Part shown: positions 15,721-28,809 of the stretch, piece by piece
How the letters are laid out: the number at the start of each line of letters is the position of its first letter
How positions within the stretch are numbered: position 1 is the stretch's first letter
Source: Pseudomonadota bacterium
Lineage (GTDB): Bacteria; Cyanobacteriota; Vampirovibrionia; Obscuribacterales; Obscuribacteraceae
Assembly (NCBI GenBank): GCA_021325555.1
Contig: JAJPGY010000015.1
Span: 47,306 to 111,305, forward strand
Length of the DNA stretch: 64,000 nt
Direction of reading: 5' to 3'
The notes under the pieces: model-generated
What the model was told of the DNA's origin: nothing
Database searches by the model: none
What the model saw: only the letters and a program-made list of their open reading frames with translations
Made by a program: the position numbers and the translations under genes

Positions 15721-16971
15721 ATGACCATCGCCTACTTCGACTGCCAGTTCGGTGCCGCCGGCGACATGCTGGTGTCCGCGCTCCTGTCCGCCGGGCTGCC
15801 GGAATCCCGCTGGCGGGCCGCGCTGGACGGGATCGACCTGCCGGCAGGCAGCTTCGAGGTCTCGATCGACGACGCCGTGCGCGGCTCGATCGCCGCCAGG
15901 CATCTTACGGTGCGCCAGTCCCCGCAGCAGGAGGAGCGGCGTCTTTCCGAGATAGCCGGGATCATAGGGCGCTCAAAGATCGCCGCCGGCGCCAAGAAGC
16001 TTGCCCTGTCCATCTTCACCAGGCTTGCCGAGGCCGAAGCCGCCGTGCACGGTGTGCCGGCCGCGGCGGTGCACTTTCACGAGGTGGGCGCGGTCGACGC
16101 GATTGTGGACATCGTCGGCTTCGCAATCGGCTACGAAATGCTGGAGATCGAGGCCAGCTTCGGCTCGGCGCTGCCTGTGGGCAGCGGCGTCGTACAGACC
16201 GAGCACGGGCTTTTTCCGGTGCCCGGTCCGGCGGTGCTCAACCTGCTGGCCTCGGCGGGCGTGCCGGTCCGGTCCTCGGAGATCGACTATGAATGCCTGA
16301 CTCCCACCGGCGCCGCCATTCTTACCACCGTCGTGCGGTCGTGGGGCTCGCCGCCGGCGCTGCGTCGGGTCAACGGTATCGGGTATGGTGCCGGAACCCG
16401 GGACCCCGCAGGCTGGCCCAACGTGGTCAGGGTGGTGCTCGGTGAGCCTTCCTGCGATCACGGCCAGTCGCCCCGTTTCGAATCGGAACGGGCCGTGGTG
16501 GTCGAAGCCAACCTGGACGATTTCTCGCCACAGGCGCTTGCCTACGCGGTCGAGCGGCTCTGGTCCGCCGGCGCCCTGGACGTCACCGTCCAGCCGGCGG
16601 TCATGAAAAAGGGCCGCGCCGGTCAGATACTCTCGGTTATCTGCAAGCCCGGGGACGTGCTCAGGATCCAGGAGCTGATCCTGTCCGAGACTTCCACCAT
16701 CGGAACGCGCAGCTACGAGGTGGGCCGGTTGATTGCCGACCGCCGCTGGCAGGAGGTTACGCTATCCCGTGGCGGCCGGGTGCGCATCAAGGTCGCCCTG
16801 GACCGCCAGGGAAATGTGGTGAACGCGGCGCCGGAGTTCGACGACTGCGCCGCCTACGCCTCCGAGCACCAGCTGCCGGTCAAGGAGGTAATCGCCGAAG
16901 CCGTCGCCCGCTTTCGGGATGGCTCCGCCAGCGGCACGTCCGGCAAGTTGAACGGGTGCCCGGAATCATAG
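15721..16971 (+). CDS. larC: LarC, nickel-pincer cofactor nickel insertase
   Basis: LarC inserts nickel into pyridinium-3,5-bisthiocarboxylic acid mononucleotide to complete the cofactor of lactate racemase and related LarA-family enzymes. The 416-residue protein has the N-terminal YFDCQFGAAGDMLVSALL, VHFHEVGAVDAIVDIVG, YECLTPTGAAIL and a C-terminal VVVEANLDDFSPQALAYAVE region. It is one continuous frame, unlike the frameshifted larC1/larC2 of Lactobacillus. larA, larB and larE are not in this window. Confidence 0.93.
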   Translation: MTIAYFDCQFGAAGDMLVSALLSAGLPESRWRAALDGIDLPAGSFEVSIDDAVRGSIAARHLTVRQSPQQEERRLSEIAGIIGRSKIAAGAKKLALSIFTRLAEAEAAVHGVPAAAVHFHEVGAVDAIVDIVGFAIGYEMLEIEASFGSALPVGSGVVQTEHGLFPVPGPAVLNLLASAGVPVRSSEIDYECLTPTGAAILTTVVRSWGSPPALRRVNGIGYGAGTRDPAGWPNVVRVVLGEPSCDHGQSPRFESERAVVVEANLDDFSPQALAYAVERLWSAGALDVTVQPAVMKKGRAGQILSVICKPGDVLRIQELILSETSTIGTRSYEVGRLIADRRWQEVTLSRGGRVRIKVALDRQGNVVNAAPEFDDCAAYASEHQLPVKEVIAEAVARFRDGSASGTSGKLNGCPES

Positions 16972-17208
16972 GAATGGCAGTACAAATTTATATTCAAATA
17001 TGGAGACGAAAATCCTACATGTCTGCTAGGGTGAGAGAGGGGAGGCGCTTGTTCGGGTCCGGCAAGAGGCGCAACCCGGTGGCCCCGGCAGTTCGGGTGC
17101 ACCAATTGCAGTCCCTTGCGCGGGCGGTAGAGCACGGCGCCGCAATGGATACGGTGTCGGCCCGACATAAGAGCCAGGCAGCCGTTTTATCGGTGCCCCG
17201 GAGCTCAT
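16972..17208 (+). other. 237-bp non-coding gap with an AT-rich island
   Basis: Positions about 16980-17015 are strikingly A+T-rich for this genome, with TATATT at 16989-16994. They may hold the promoter of the FHA gene, though I found no good -35. The remaining GC-rich part (about 17040-17180) has no supported gene and matches no RNA family I recognise. Confidence 0.4.
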
Positions 17209-17643
17209 ATGGCGGAAATCGACACCACCAAAGGCTGTTGCAAGTATTGCGGAATGGACCTCGAGCCCGGCGAGCTGTGCCCGAAATGCGGCGCCGACGG
17301 TGCCGGAGCGGTCCCGAGGTCCCGGCAGCCGGCCCGTCCGGCACCGGTCGCGGAAGGCACCGCCTACCTGCTTTGCCTGGAATCGCAGGAGAGATTCAAC
17401 CTCCGCAACGGTGGCTGCAGCATCGGGCGCCACCAGCGCAACGAGGTCTGCGTGGACGATCCCTACCTGTCCAGATTCCACGCCCGCATCGTCTATGCGC
17501 AGGGCCGGTACTACGTCGAGGACCTCGGCAGCACGAACGGCACGGTGGTGAACAGCGAGCCGATTGAGGGGCGCCGGCCGATCTCGCCGGGCGACCGGAT
17601 CAAGGTCGGGCGCACGGAGCTGGAGTTCCGCCAGGGCGAATAG
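17209..17643 (+). CDS. Zinc-ribbon/FHA domain protein
   Basis: The 144-residue protein has an N-terminal zinc ribbon (CKYC at 11-14, CPKC at 24-27), a short Pro/Arg linker and a C-terminal FHA domain. The FHA core is intact (SIGRHQRNEV, DPYLSRFHARI, DLGSTNGTVV), so it should bind phosphothreonine. It is a likely adaptor in Ser/Thr-kinase signalling or envelope assembly, but no kinase is nearby. GGAG at 17200-17203 supports the start. It ends 4 bp from the convergent clpB stop. Confidence 0.85.
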   Translation: MAEIDTTKGCCKYCGMDLEPGELCPKCGADGAGAVPRSRQPARPAPVAEGTAYLLCLESQERFNLRNGGCSIGRHQRNEVCVDDPYLSRFHARIVYAQGRYYVEDLGSTNGTVVNSEPIEGRRPISPGDRIKVGRTELEFRQGE

Positions 17644-17647
17644 ATTC

Positions 17648-20284
<2,637 letters not shown>

Positions 20285-20335
20285 GTGCCATCCGTCCAGA
20301 AAGGGGCTTCCCACTAATGAATTATCAAGCCTGCG

Positions 20336-20361
20336 ATTATACGCCTATCATATTTCCACAA
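20336..20361 (-). promoter_or_regulatory. Candidate clpB promoter
   Basis: On the minus strand TATAAT (20336-20341) lies 51 nt before the clpB ATG within an unusually AT-rich stretch. TTGTGG (20356-20361) is a possible -35, but the spacer is only 14 bp. No clear sigma32 consensus is present. Confidence 0.45.
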
Positions 20362-20535
20362 TTTTTTTATGCCTGATGCCGGTTTCGCCCGATTCCGGCA
20401 GGGACACACAGGCATGCCGGTAAGATATGATTTTCATATTGGCCGCTTTCCGCATGCCCGACCGGTAGGGACATGTGTCTCCGGGGGGCCGCAACCAGCG
20501 GGCGACGCGAGCGCCGCCCGGAGTTTTTAGTCGAG

Positions 20536-21237
20536 ATGAGCGAACTGGATTTTGAGGAAGATTATTACGCCATTCTCGGGGTCGAGGATGAGGCCACTGC
20601 CGATGACATTCGCAAAGCCTACCTGAAGCTGGCGAAAAAGCTGCACCCGGACCGGTTTCCCAACGACGAGGCCGGCAAGCAGGCTGCCCAGGCTGAGTTT
20701 CGCCGGGTCACCCAGGCGCACTACGTCCTGGGCGATCACGACCGCCGGGAAGAGTACGACCGCCTGCGGCAGTTGGCCCGGGCCCGCAACGCCCTGCGCA
20801 ACGCCGAGCCGGGACAGGGCGTGGCCTCGGCGCCGGCACCGGCCGACACCGCCGCCACCGGCCAGTCACAGCCGGCGGCCGACGAGAGCATAAATCTGAA
20901 GTGGGCATCCAAGCACCTGGCGCGGGCCGACGAGCTTTTCCGGCGGCGCGCCTACGATGATGCGCAGACCGCCATCAAGGAGGCGATCCGTCTGGTGCCC
21001 ACCGACGCCCGCTTCCGCAACAAGCTGGCCGAGATCTACCTGGCCCGCGGCTGGAAGACTTACGCGATGACCGAGGTCCAGGCCGCCCTCAAGCTCAACC
21101 CCAAGGACCCGGACGCCAGGAACCTGGAAGCCAAGATAAGGGCCCTCAGCCGCAGCGGCGGAACCGACAAGAGCGCCAAGAAAGGCTTCCTCGACCAGCT
21201 AAAAGATATCTTTGCCGGCAAGGCCAAGACACAGTAG
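20536..21237 (+). CDS. J-domain/TPR protein
   Basis: The 233-residue protein starts with a J domain (about residues 8-75) containing the HPD tripeptide in KKLHPDRFPND, so it should stimulate a DnaK ATPase. A low-complexity Ala/Pro linker follows, then TPR-like helices (about 130-205). It lacks the Gly/Phe and zinc-finger regions of DnaJ, so it is a specialised co-chaperone recruiting DnaK to TPR-bound partners. It lies divergent from clpB, which fits a proteostasis role. An earlier in-frame start at 20473 is unlikely. Confidence 0.83.
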   Translation: MSELDFEEDYYAILGVEDEATADDIRKAYLKLAKKLHPDRFPNDEAGKQAAQAEFRRVTQAHYVLGDHDRREEYDRLRQLARARNALRNAEPGQGVASAPAPADTAATGQSQPAADESINLKWASKHLARADELFRRRAYDDAQTAIKEAIRLVPTDARFRNKLAEIYLARGWKTYAMTEVQAALKLNPKDPDARNLEAKIRALSRSGGTDKSAKKGFLDQLKDIFAGKAKTQ

Positions 21238-21330
21238 CCTGCCGGCGCCCGTGTTATATTTAGCTGCCTGACATCCAGCCAGGCTCGGGCAGCGGTGCCG
21301 CCCGAACACCCGACCTTCTTTCAGGGCTCC

Positions 21331-22395
21331 ATGTCCAATCGCTTCACCGGCTTGCTTCTGGCCATCGCGCTGGTAACTGGCGCCGGGACCTCCCCGCCCC
21401 CGTGCCCGGCAGCCGATTATCTCAAGGGTCGCGTCACGGCCTCGCCGTCGCCGTTTCTCCAGGGGTCGGTGGAGACCGTCCCCAAAGGCGCCAAGCTGGA
21501 TCTCACGCTCATGGGCAATCTCAACTCCGAGATAAGCAACAAGGGCGACGAGATCTTCGCGCGGGTGGCTGTGGACTTGAAGGACGGCCAGCGCGTGCTT
21601 TTGCCCGCCAACTGGTACCTGCATGGCGTGGTCTCGGACGTCGCTTCGCAGCGCAGGCTCGGCCGCGACGGTTACGTGGAGGTGGAGTTCGACAAGCTGG
21701 TGAGCCCGGACGGGCAGTACGAGCTGCCCTTCGAGACCAAATTCTCCACCCGCGATAATCAGTTGAAGGCTGTCGCCAAGGTCCTGGCCATCGATACCGG
21801 CTACGTGGCCGAAGGGGCGCTGGGCGGCGCCCTGCTCTCCGTGCAGCTCACCGGTGTCCCCATGGCCGTGGCCACCCACGGCTACTCGGTGGCGATCGGC
21901 GCCGGGGTGGGGGCCAGCCTGGGGGCGATCGGGGCGCTCAAGCGCAAGGGCAAGATCGCCTCGCTCTACCCCAGCGACATGATCCACCTGACCGTCTCCG
22001 AGCCGCTGACGCTGCCAGGGTTCAATCCGGAGGCGCTCAAGCCGCCGGCGGCGCCGGAGAAGGTGACCGACCTGAAGCTGACCGTCCTCTCCCGCCGCTT
22101 CGGCAAGGACCCCTTCGGCGATAGCCGTTCACGGCTGCTCGTGCTGGACGTGAAGATGGACAACCACAGCCGCCGCGAGTACAGCTTTTTCGACCTGGCC
22201 GTCGTCTCCGATTTCAACCAGCGCTACTATCCGTTCCTCTCCAGCGGCCCGACCTCCTGGGCAAAGCGGGTGCCGCCCAATTCCCAGGCCGAGGGCACCA
22301 TCTCCTTCAGCGTGGACAGCCCGAGGCGCAAGTACTGGCTGGTGCTGCTGGACAAGAAAGAGCGCGCCGAGCTTGCCCGCGTCCCGATAAATTAA
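21331..22395 (+). CDS. Exported protein of unknown function
   Basis: From the ATG at 21331 the 354-residue protein has a signal peptide (FTGLLLAIALVTG, cleavage near CPAAD). It has a beta-rich central part with a glycine-rich hydrophobic stretch (about 170-220) that could be membrane-inserted. The C-terminal immunoglobulin-like segment (about 250-345: LKLTVLSRRFGKDPF, LVLDVKMDNHSRREYSFFDL) resembles DUF4352-type domains. I do not recognise the whole architecture. An ATG 36 nt upstream is also in frame. Confidence 0.65.
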   Translation: MSNRFTGLLLAIALVTGAGTSPPPCPAADYLKGRVTASPSPFLQGSVETVPKGAKLDLTLMGNLNSEISNKGDEIFARVAVDLKDGQRVLLPANWYLHGVVSDVASQRRLGRDGYVEVEFDKLVSPDGQYELPFETKFSTRDNQLKAVAKVLAIDTGYVAEGALGGALLSVQLTGVPMAVATHGYSVAIGAGVGASLGAIGALKRKGKIASLYPSDMIHLTVSEPLTLPGFNPEALKPPAAPEKVTDLKLTVLSRRFGKDPFGDSRSRLLVLDVKMDNHSRREYSFFDLAVVSDFNQRYYPFLSSGPTSWAKRVPPNSQAEGTISFSVDSPRRKYWLVLLDKKERAELARVPIN

Positions 22396-22420
22396 ATGTT
22401 GCGGAAATCCCCCATGATAA

Positions 22421-22450
22421 CTGGCATTAAATCCTAATTGGTACTAATAT
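22421..22450 (+). promoter_or_regulatory. Candidate promoter of the GGDEF gene
   Basis: CTGGCA (22421-22426) and TAATAT (22445-22450) are spaced by 18 bp in an AT-rich patch directly after the upstream gene. The predicted leader to the ATG at 22584 is about 125 nt. I see no c-di-GMP riboswitch signature in it. Confidence 0.45.
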
Positions 22451-22583
22451 AGACCAGTCAGCATTCGGGATGTGGATGTATCCCGGTGGATATGCGGGGC
22501 CAGGCGCTAGCGCAGGGCGGATTTTCTCTGGCAAAAATCATCCAGCAGCCCGCGGGGGGCTCGGGGTGGACGGGGGTGACGTC

Positions 22584-23273
22584 ATGAGAGCTCATATCAC
22601 AAGGATGTTCGAGACCTTTCACGGACAATCCCATCCGCGGCAGGTTGAGCAGCAGCTGCGCAAGCTGCAGAGCCACATCCTCCAGCTGGAGCGGGCGGTG
22701 AAGGACAAGGACCGGGAGATCGATCAGCTGCGCCATCAACTGATCAACTACGAGGCGCGGCTGCAGGAGTTGCGGGGCACCGACGAGCTGACCAGCCTGC
22801 CCAACCGCCACGTCTTCAAGGAGCACCTGACCCACTCGCTCAAACGGGCGTTGCGCCTCGGCTACTCGCTTTCACTGATGCTGGTCGACGTCGATCACCT
22901 GCGCGAGATCAACCTGCGCTACGGTCACGAGGTGGGCGATTCGGTGCTCATCGAGATCGCCAGGATCCTGAAGAGCTCGGTCCGCGAGATCGACATGCCG
23001 GCACGCTGGGGCGGCGAGGAGCTGGTGGCCGTCCTGCACGAGACGGACGTGGAAGGCGCCGCGGTGGTGGCCGAGCGGGTGCGCCGGCGGGTGGCCATGA
23101 TGGAGGTGCTGGATCCGCGCTCCGGCAAGGCGATAAAGATTACGGCCACCCTGGCGGTGGCGAGCTACCCGCAGCACAGCAGCGAGCCGCAGGAGCTCCT
23201 GGAGGCGGTGGGCGAGGCGCTCATCCAGGCCAAGGACAAGGGCTGCAACGTCGTGGTCGTGGCCAACCGCTGA
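22584..23273 (+). CDS. Diguanylate cyclase (coiled coil-GGDEF)
   Basis: Makes c-di-GMP from two GTP. From the ATG at 22584 the 229-residue protein has a coiled coil (about residues 20-65, QLRKLQSHILQLERAVKDKD) followed by a GGDEF domain with DELTSLPNRHVF, LVDVDHLREINLRYGHEVGD and the active-site RWGGEELV. There is no N-terminal sensor domain and no EAL domain. The coiled coil probably drives the required dimerisation. Upstream in-frame starts (22470) lie in the leader. A strong terminator follows. Confidence 0.9.
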   Translation: MRAHITRMFETFHGQSHPRQVEQQLRKLQSHILQLERAVKDKDREIDQLRHQLINYEARLQELRGTDELTSLPNRHVFKEHLTHSLKRALRLGYSLSLMLVDVDHLREINLRYGHEVGDSVLIEIARILKSSVREIDMPARWGGEELVAVLHETDVEGAAVVAERVRRRVAMMEVLDPRSGKAIKITATLAVASYPQHSSEPQELLEAVGEALIQAKDKGCNVVVVANR

Positions 23274-23290
23274 AGGCCTCTTCCAAAAGG

Positions 23291-23323
23291 AGAGCCGGCA
23301 CCGCAGACGGTGCCGGCTCTTTT
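23291..23323. terminator. Bidirectional intrinsic terminator
   Basis: A perfect 13-bp stem (AGAGCCGGCACCG at 23291-23303, its complement at 23308-23320) closes a CAGA loop and is followed by TTTT on the plus strand. On the minus strand the stem is followed by CCTTTT. It separates the convergent GGDEF and 27-residue-repeat genes. Confidence 0.9.
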
Positions 23324-23352
23324 CTGGCGGCGCCCGCGCGCCCGAGCTTCCG

Positions 23353-24081
23353 CTACCACGCTCGGAAGCTCGGGCCGCCCTGCCCGCGGTATTTCATCGC
23401 CCGGTATTTCATCAGATCCTGCAGCGAGCGGTCGGGGGCGCTCTCAGGCAGCCCGTTGGCCGCCCGCAGCTCCTTGCCCGCCGCCCTGCGCTCGGCGTCG
23501 TCCACCTGGGCGTCGGGAGCCCAGGGCGGGAGGTCCAGATACTGCCTGACCTCGCCTCCGGTCTGCTTGCCGAGCGCATTCTGCGCCTGATCGCCGGTTG
23601 ACCACGGTGGCAGGTCCACGTACTTGCGGACGGCCTCGCCGGCGTGTTTTGCCTCCGCCCGGCGCACCTCCCCGTCCGATGCCCAGACCGGCAGATTGAG
23701 GTTCTTGCGCTCATCGGCGGCATTGTGCCTGGCGAGCGCGTCCCTGACCCGGGAGGCGGGAGCCCAGGGCGGCAGATCGAGGTGGGATCTCTCTTCCGGG
23801 GTATAGCCATAGGCGCCATCCGGGCTGCCCTTATCGTGCAGGCTGCCGTCTGCGGCAAGGGTAAGCTGCGGCTTTCGACCGGCGTTCTTGGCCGCCGCCC
23901 GCTCCCCGACCAGCACCCGCAGCGCGAAATCGGCGCCTTCGGCGTTGGCAAAGTCCACGCACTGCCGCAGGCGATCGCCGGCCAGCTTGTCGCCGTTCCG
24001 GGAAGCTGCCTCATCGCAGGCGATGAGATTTCCTATCTCCTCCGGGGCGAACCGTCCGCTTGCGTCGAAGTCCTGAGCCAT
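23353..24081 (-). CDS. Unrecognised protein with five 27-residue repeats
   Basis: The 242-residue product starts with a helical region (about residues 1-75). Five consecutive 27-residue units then occupy residues 98-232. Units 1-4 begin R-x-x-(L/V)-(D/N)-L-P-(P/V)-W and continue with an amphipathic helix ending near A/G-x-E; the fifth is degenerate (GLPES). There is no signal peptide or TM segment. I do not recognise the family. The invariant LP(P)W turn plus helix suggests a small solenoid or a multivalent binding motif. It is transcribed towards the terminator at 23291. Confidence 0.7.
   Translation of the reverse strand: MAQDFDASGRFAPEEIGNLIACDEAASRNGDKLAGDRLRQCVDFANAEGADFALRVLVGERAAAKNAGRKPQLTLAADGSLHDKGSPDGAYGYTPEERSHLDLPPWAPASRVRDALARHNAADERKNLNLPVWASDGEVRRAEAKHAGEAVRKYVDLPPWSTGDQAQNALGKQTGGEVRQYLDLPPWAPDAQVDDAERRAAGKELRAANGLPESAPDRSLQDLMKYRAMKYRGQGGPSFRAW
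23386..23790 (-). repeat. Five 81-bp in-frame coding repeats
   Basis: Five units of exactly 27 codons without indels, encoding the LDLPPW-type motifs. DNA identity between units is clearly lower than protein motif conservation, so the repeats are old and under selection. Confidence 0.75.
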
Positions 24082-24227
24082 TTTCCTCTCCTCCGTGGCA
24101 GCGCCCTTTCTTGTTCCGTTGCGACGCCTGGGTTGCCGTTATGCAATCCGGCTTGCACGAGCCCAGTCTAGGGAGCAATTCCGGCAAAATCCCGACATCA
24201 CCCAGCGGGTCGCTGAGCGTCCCGGGC

Positions 24228-24257
24228 CACCGGCGGCCCCTGCGGCGGCCGCCGGTG
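24228..24257. other. Strong inverted repeat downstream of pyrG
   Basis: CACCGGCGGCC (24228-24238) and GGCCGCCGGTG (24247-24257) form a perfect 11-bp stem with an 8-nt loop, 83 bp past the pyrG stop. A T-run follows only on the plus strand (ACATTTTTG). For minus-strand pyrG transcripts it would be a stem without a U-tract. It may stabilise a 3' end. Confidence 0.55.
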
Positions 24258-24339
24258 ACATTTTTGCTAAACCCGTTCGCGGGCGCCGGTTCCGGCCCTC
24301 ACGGAGCCGCTCGATTCGCCAGCCCTTGGGCGCCGTGCT

Positions 24340-26040
<1,701 letters not shown>

Positions 26041-26208
26041 TTACCCATCGGCCCCAATGACAACTATAAAGTACGAACCGCCGATCCGCACCGTACCTGC
26101 AAGACAAACTTGATGGGAGAATCCCCACCGAAGGGGAGTCCGGTCCGGGCTTTCTCCTTTCGCCGCTCCGGACCGAATCTCGTGTTGACCTTGGCTCATC
26201 GCCGGCTT

Positions 26209-26493
26209 TTACTCCCCGATCCTGGGCACTTTGAAGTAGCCGTTCTCCGACTCCGGCGCGCAGGCAAGGACGACGCTCGAGCCCGGAGGCGCCACGACCA
26301 GATCATCGCGCACGACAGATGTGAGCGAAAGCGCGTGCGCCATAGGCTCCACGCCTGTGGTGTCAACCTTCTGCAGCTCGTCGAAATAGCCGAGAATCTT
26401 GGCCAGCTGCTCCGTATAGAGCTGCTTCTCCTCATCCGAGAGGGACAGTCGAGCCAGCTTTGCCACATGCTCGACGTCTCGGATAGTTATCAC
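26209..26493 (-). CDS. gatC: Asp-tRNA(Asn)/Glu-tRNA(Gln) amidotransferase subunit C
   Basis: Small stabilising subunit of the GatCAB complex, which converts Glu-tRNA(Gln) or Asp-tRNA(Asn) to the amidated forms. The 94 residues show DVEHVAKLARLSLSDEE, TEQLAKILGYFDEL, VDTTGVEPMAH and the C-terminal GYFKVPRIGE. I choose the GTG at 26493, giving MITIRDVEHVAKLARL, the usual GatC N-terminus; a GTG at 26514 would add seven residues. gatA and gatB are not in the window. Confidence 0.93.
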   Translation of the reverse strand: MITIRDVEHVAKLARLSLSDEEKQLYTEQLAKILGYFDELQKVDTTGVEPMAHALSLTSVVRDDLVVAPPGSSVVLACAPESENGYFKVPRIGE

Positions 26494-26643
26494 GCCTTTA
26501 CCCGCCAGTACCACCGGGCATGAATGCCCCCGGCAACCAGAACGAACCTTCCCTTGTCTGGCATGTTAACACAACTGCGCCGTCCGCGAACCTAAATTTG
26601 TCTGTGCCGTCGGTTAGGCTGGAGACAGGGGGCTTTTGCCGGC

Positions 26644-27654
26644 ATGCTAATCGATCTGCTCACGCTTTGTATATCCTTTGCGATCATCCTGGGGGCCTGC
26701 GAGCTGTTCACCAACGGGATCGAGTGGTTCGGCGCCAGGCTCGAGGTCGGGGAGCCGGCGGTGGGCAGCATCCTGGCCGCAATCGGCACGGCCCTGCCGG
26801 AGACGGTGGTCCCGATCCTGGCTATCGTCTTTTTCCCCCACAAACAGGGCTCCGACGTGGGGCTGGGCGCCATCGCCGGCTCTCCCTTCATGCTCAGCAC
26901 GCTTACCCTGTCGCTGTGCGGGCTGACCGTGCTTTACTGCTCGCGCGCGGGGCGCCGCCCGCCGGAGCTCTCGCTGGATCGAACGGCAATCTCGCGCGAC
27001 CTGCGCTTCTTCATGGCCAGCTATTCGACGGCCCTTATCACCGCCTTGCTCAGCCCGCCGGCGGCGGCTCGCTGGCTCGTCGCCGCCGGCCTGCTGGCCA
27101 CGTACGCTCTTTATCTGCGGCGGACGTTGAAGCATGCAGCCGGGCTCGGCGCAGCGCCGGAGAAGCTGCACTTCGGCGCGCTGGCCGGCGCTCCCTGCCA
27201 GAGGCTTTCCCTCATCCTGCTTCAGGTGGCGGTCGGCGTGTGCGGTATCGTCGGCGGTGCCTTTCTCTTTGTCGACCATCTGCAGTCGCTGGCCATCCGC
27301 GCCGGCGTGCCGGCTCTGGCCCTGTCCTTTGTGGTCTCCCCGATCGCCACCGAGGCGCCGGAGAAAATCAACAGCATCCTCTGGGCGCGCGCCGGCAAGG
27401 ACACGCTGGCCTTCGCCAACATCACGGGCGCGCTCGTCTTTCAGAGCTGCTTTCCGGTCGCCTTCGGCGTGGCGCTCACAAGCTGGCATCTGTCGCCAGC
27501 CACGGTCGGCACCGGCTTCGTCTCCCTGGCCTGCGCGGCGGCCTGGCTTGCCCTCCTCGTGGCAGGGCGCCTGCGCCCGGCTCACCTGCTGGCCGGGGCG
27601 GCCGTCTATCTGGTGACCGTCACCGTGCTGCTTCTGTCCGCCACCCGGTGTTGA
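26644..27654 (+). CDS. CaCA-family cation antiporter
   Basis: The 336-residue inner-membrane protein has about ten TM segments in two halves. The duplicated alpha-repeat motifs are visible as AAIGTALPETVVPILAI and VSPIATEAPEKINSILWA, followed by ANITGALVFQS. This is the sodium/calcium exchanger superfamily. The transported cation (Ca2+, Na+, H+ or K+) cannot be read from sequence. It is divergent from gatC, with 150 bp between. Confidence 0.88.
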   Translation: MLIDLLTLCISFAIILGACELFTNGIEWFGARLEVGEPAVGSILAAIGTALPETVVPILAIVFFPHKQGSDVGLGAIAGSPFMLSTLTLSLCGLTVLYCSRAGRRPPELSLDRTAISRDLRFFMASYSTALITALLSPPAAARWLVAAGLLATYALYLRRTLKHAAGLGAAPEKLHFGALAGAPCQRLSLILLQVAVGVCGIVGGAFLFVDHLQSLAIRAGVPALALSFVVSPIATEAPEKINSILWARAGKDTLAFANITGALVFQSCFPVAFGVALTSWHLSPATVGTGFVSLACAAAWLALLVAGRLRPAHLLAGAAVYLVTVTVLLLSATRC

Positions 27655-27725
27655 TGCCGGTTTCCCGCTGCCGGCACCGCCAGCCGGGGCTGAGCCCTGC
27701 CCCGGGTGAGCCTCACCGGACCCCG

Positions 27726-28790
27726 CTACGTGGCTTGCGGCTTGCCGGACACCTCCGTCTGCGGCTCCGGCTCGACCCCGGGAGCCACCAGCAGCTCGGC
27801 CAGCGGCGGCTCCTCGGGGTGGGTGAAATCGACGATCACCTTGATTGAGGCGGCCACCGGGATGGCGATCAGCATGCCGAGCGCGCCGGCCAGCACCTCC
27901 CCGCACAAGACGGCGAAGATCACCACCAGCGGGTGAAGGTGGACGGCGTGCCCGATCACCTTGGGCACCACCAGGTAATCCTCCAGCCAGCGGGCCACCG
28001 CATAAAAGCCGATGATCCCCAGCCCGACCGTCGGGTCGCTCGTGTGCCAGAAGCCGACCAGGGTGGCTATCGTGGTGGCGACGATCGGGCCGAGCACCGG
28101 TATGATCTCCAGGAAGCCCGTGGTGATCGCCACGGCCAGCGAATACTTCATGTGGATGACGAAGTGCAGGAAAAGATAGGCCACCACGGACATGAAAGCG
28201 ATGAGCACCAGCTGACCCCGCACGTAACGCGCCAGCATGCGGTTCATCTGCGATGACAGCGACTTGACCACGGTATGCCGTTGGGCGGGGATGAAGCGCA
28301 GGCAGAACTGCCCCACCCGCTCGCTGTCGACGATGAAATAGATCGAGGAGACGATGCAAACCAAAAGAGACAGCAGCCAGTGCGAAACCAGCGAGACGCT
28401 GTGCACCAGCCCCGAGGGCCTGGCCACCGACTCCTCGATGCTGGCCTCGATCGAGCCCGACACCGCCGGCACGTCAATCCGCCAGCGGAAGGCTGCCTGC
28501 AGCTGCTGGAGGAAGTTGGTGATGATGTCGTGCCGCTGGCTGGCCAGTTGGCCGAACTGATCCATGAGCGTGGGCAGGAAGACCCAGCCCAGGACGAAGC
28601 AGGTGCCGGCCACGCTCAGGTAAAGAACGGCCACCGCGTAAGGGACCTTCATCCGGCAGGAGCCGGCGATCTGCTGGACGAGCGGCAGCAGCAGGTAAGC
28701 CAGGATGCCTCCCAGAATGAACGGGGGAAATACGGATCTGACCGTGTGGATGAACCAGATTACGAGAAAGACGGCCAGCCACTTCAGCAT
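27726..28790 (-). CDS. AI-2E-family (PerM/YhhT-like) membrane protein
   Basis: The 354-residue protein has 7-8 TM segments. The family core appears as FFPPFILGGILAYLLLP-like residues near the N-terminus, YLFLHFVIHMKYSLAVAIT, EIIPVLGPIVAT and DYLVVPKVIGHAVHLHPL. Members include TqsA and Na+/H+ antiporters, so the autoinducer-2 label should not be taken literally. The C-terminal 30 residues are acidic and Pro-rich. It is followed at a distance of 19 bp from the dehydrogenase stop upstream, suggesting cotranscription on the minus strand. Confidence 0.87.
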   Translation of the reverse strand: MLKWLAVFLVIWFIHTVRSVFPPFILGGILAYLLLPLVQQIAGSCRMKVPYAVAVLYLSVAGTCFVLGWVFLPTLMDQFGQLASQRHDIITNFLQQLQAAFRWRIDVPAVSGSIEASIEESVARPSGLVHSVSLVSHWLLSLLVCIVSSIYFIVDSERVGQFCLRFIPAQRHTVVKSLSSQMNRMLARYVRGQLVLIAFMSVVAYLFLHFVIHMKYSLAVAITTGFLEIIPVLGPIVATTIATLVGFWHTSDPTVGLGIIGFYAVARWLEDYLVVPKVIGHAVHLHPLVVIFAVLCGEVLAGALGMLIAIPVAASIKVIVDFTHPEEPPLAELLVAPGVEPEPQTEVSGKPQAT

Positions 28791-28809
28791 TGCGCTGCCC
28801 TCGCGCCGA

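Noticed and set aside
15721..16971. Programmed frameshift in larC
   Set aside because: The gene is one uninterrupted frame of full length, so no recoding is needed.
17026..17204. A minus-strand frame with a Cys/His-containing segment in the gap before the FHA gene
   Set aside because: It has no ribosome-binding site, continues into the FHA gene antisense and has no family match I can name.
20285..20420. CIRCE element or sigma32 promoter upstream of clpB
   Set aside because: There is no TTAGCACTC-N9-GAGTGCTAA, and no -35/-10 pair with heat-shock spacing was found.
23386..23790. CRISPR array or minisatellite
   Set aside because: The periodic units are in-frame codons with diverged DNA, not identical direct repeats with unique spacers.
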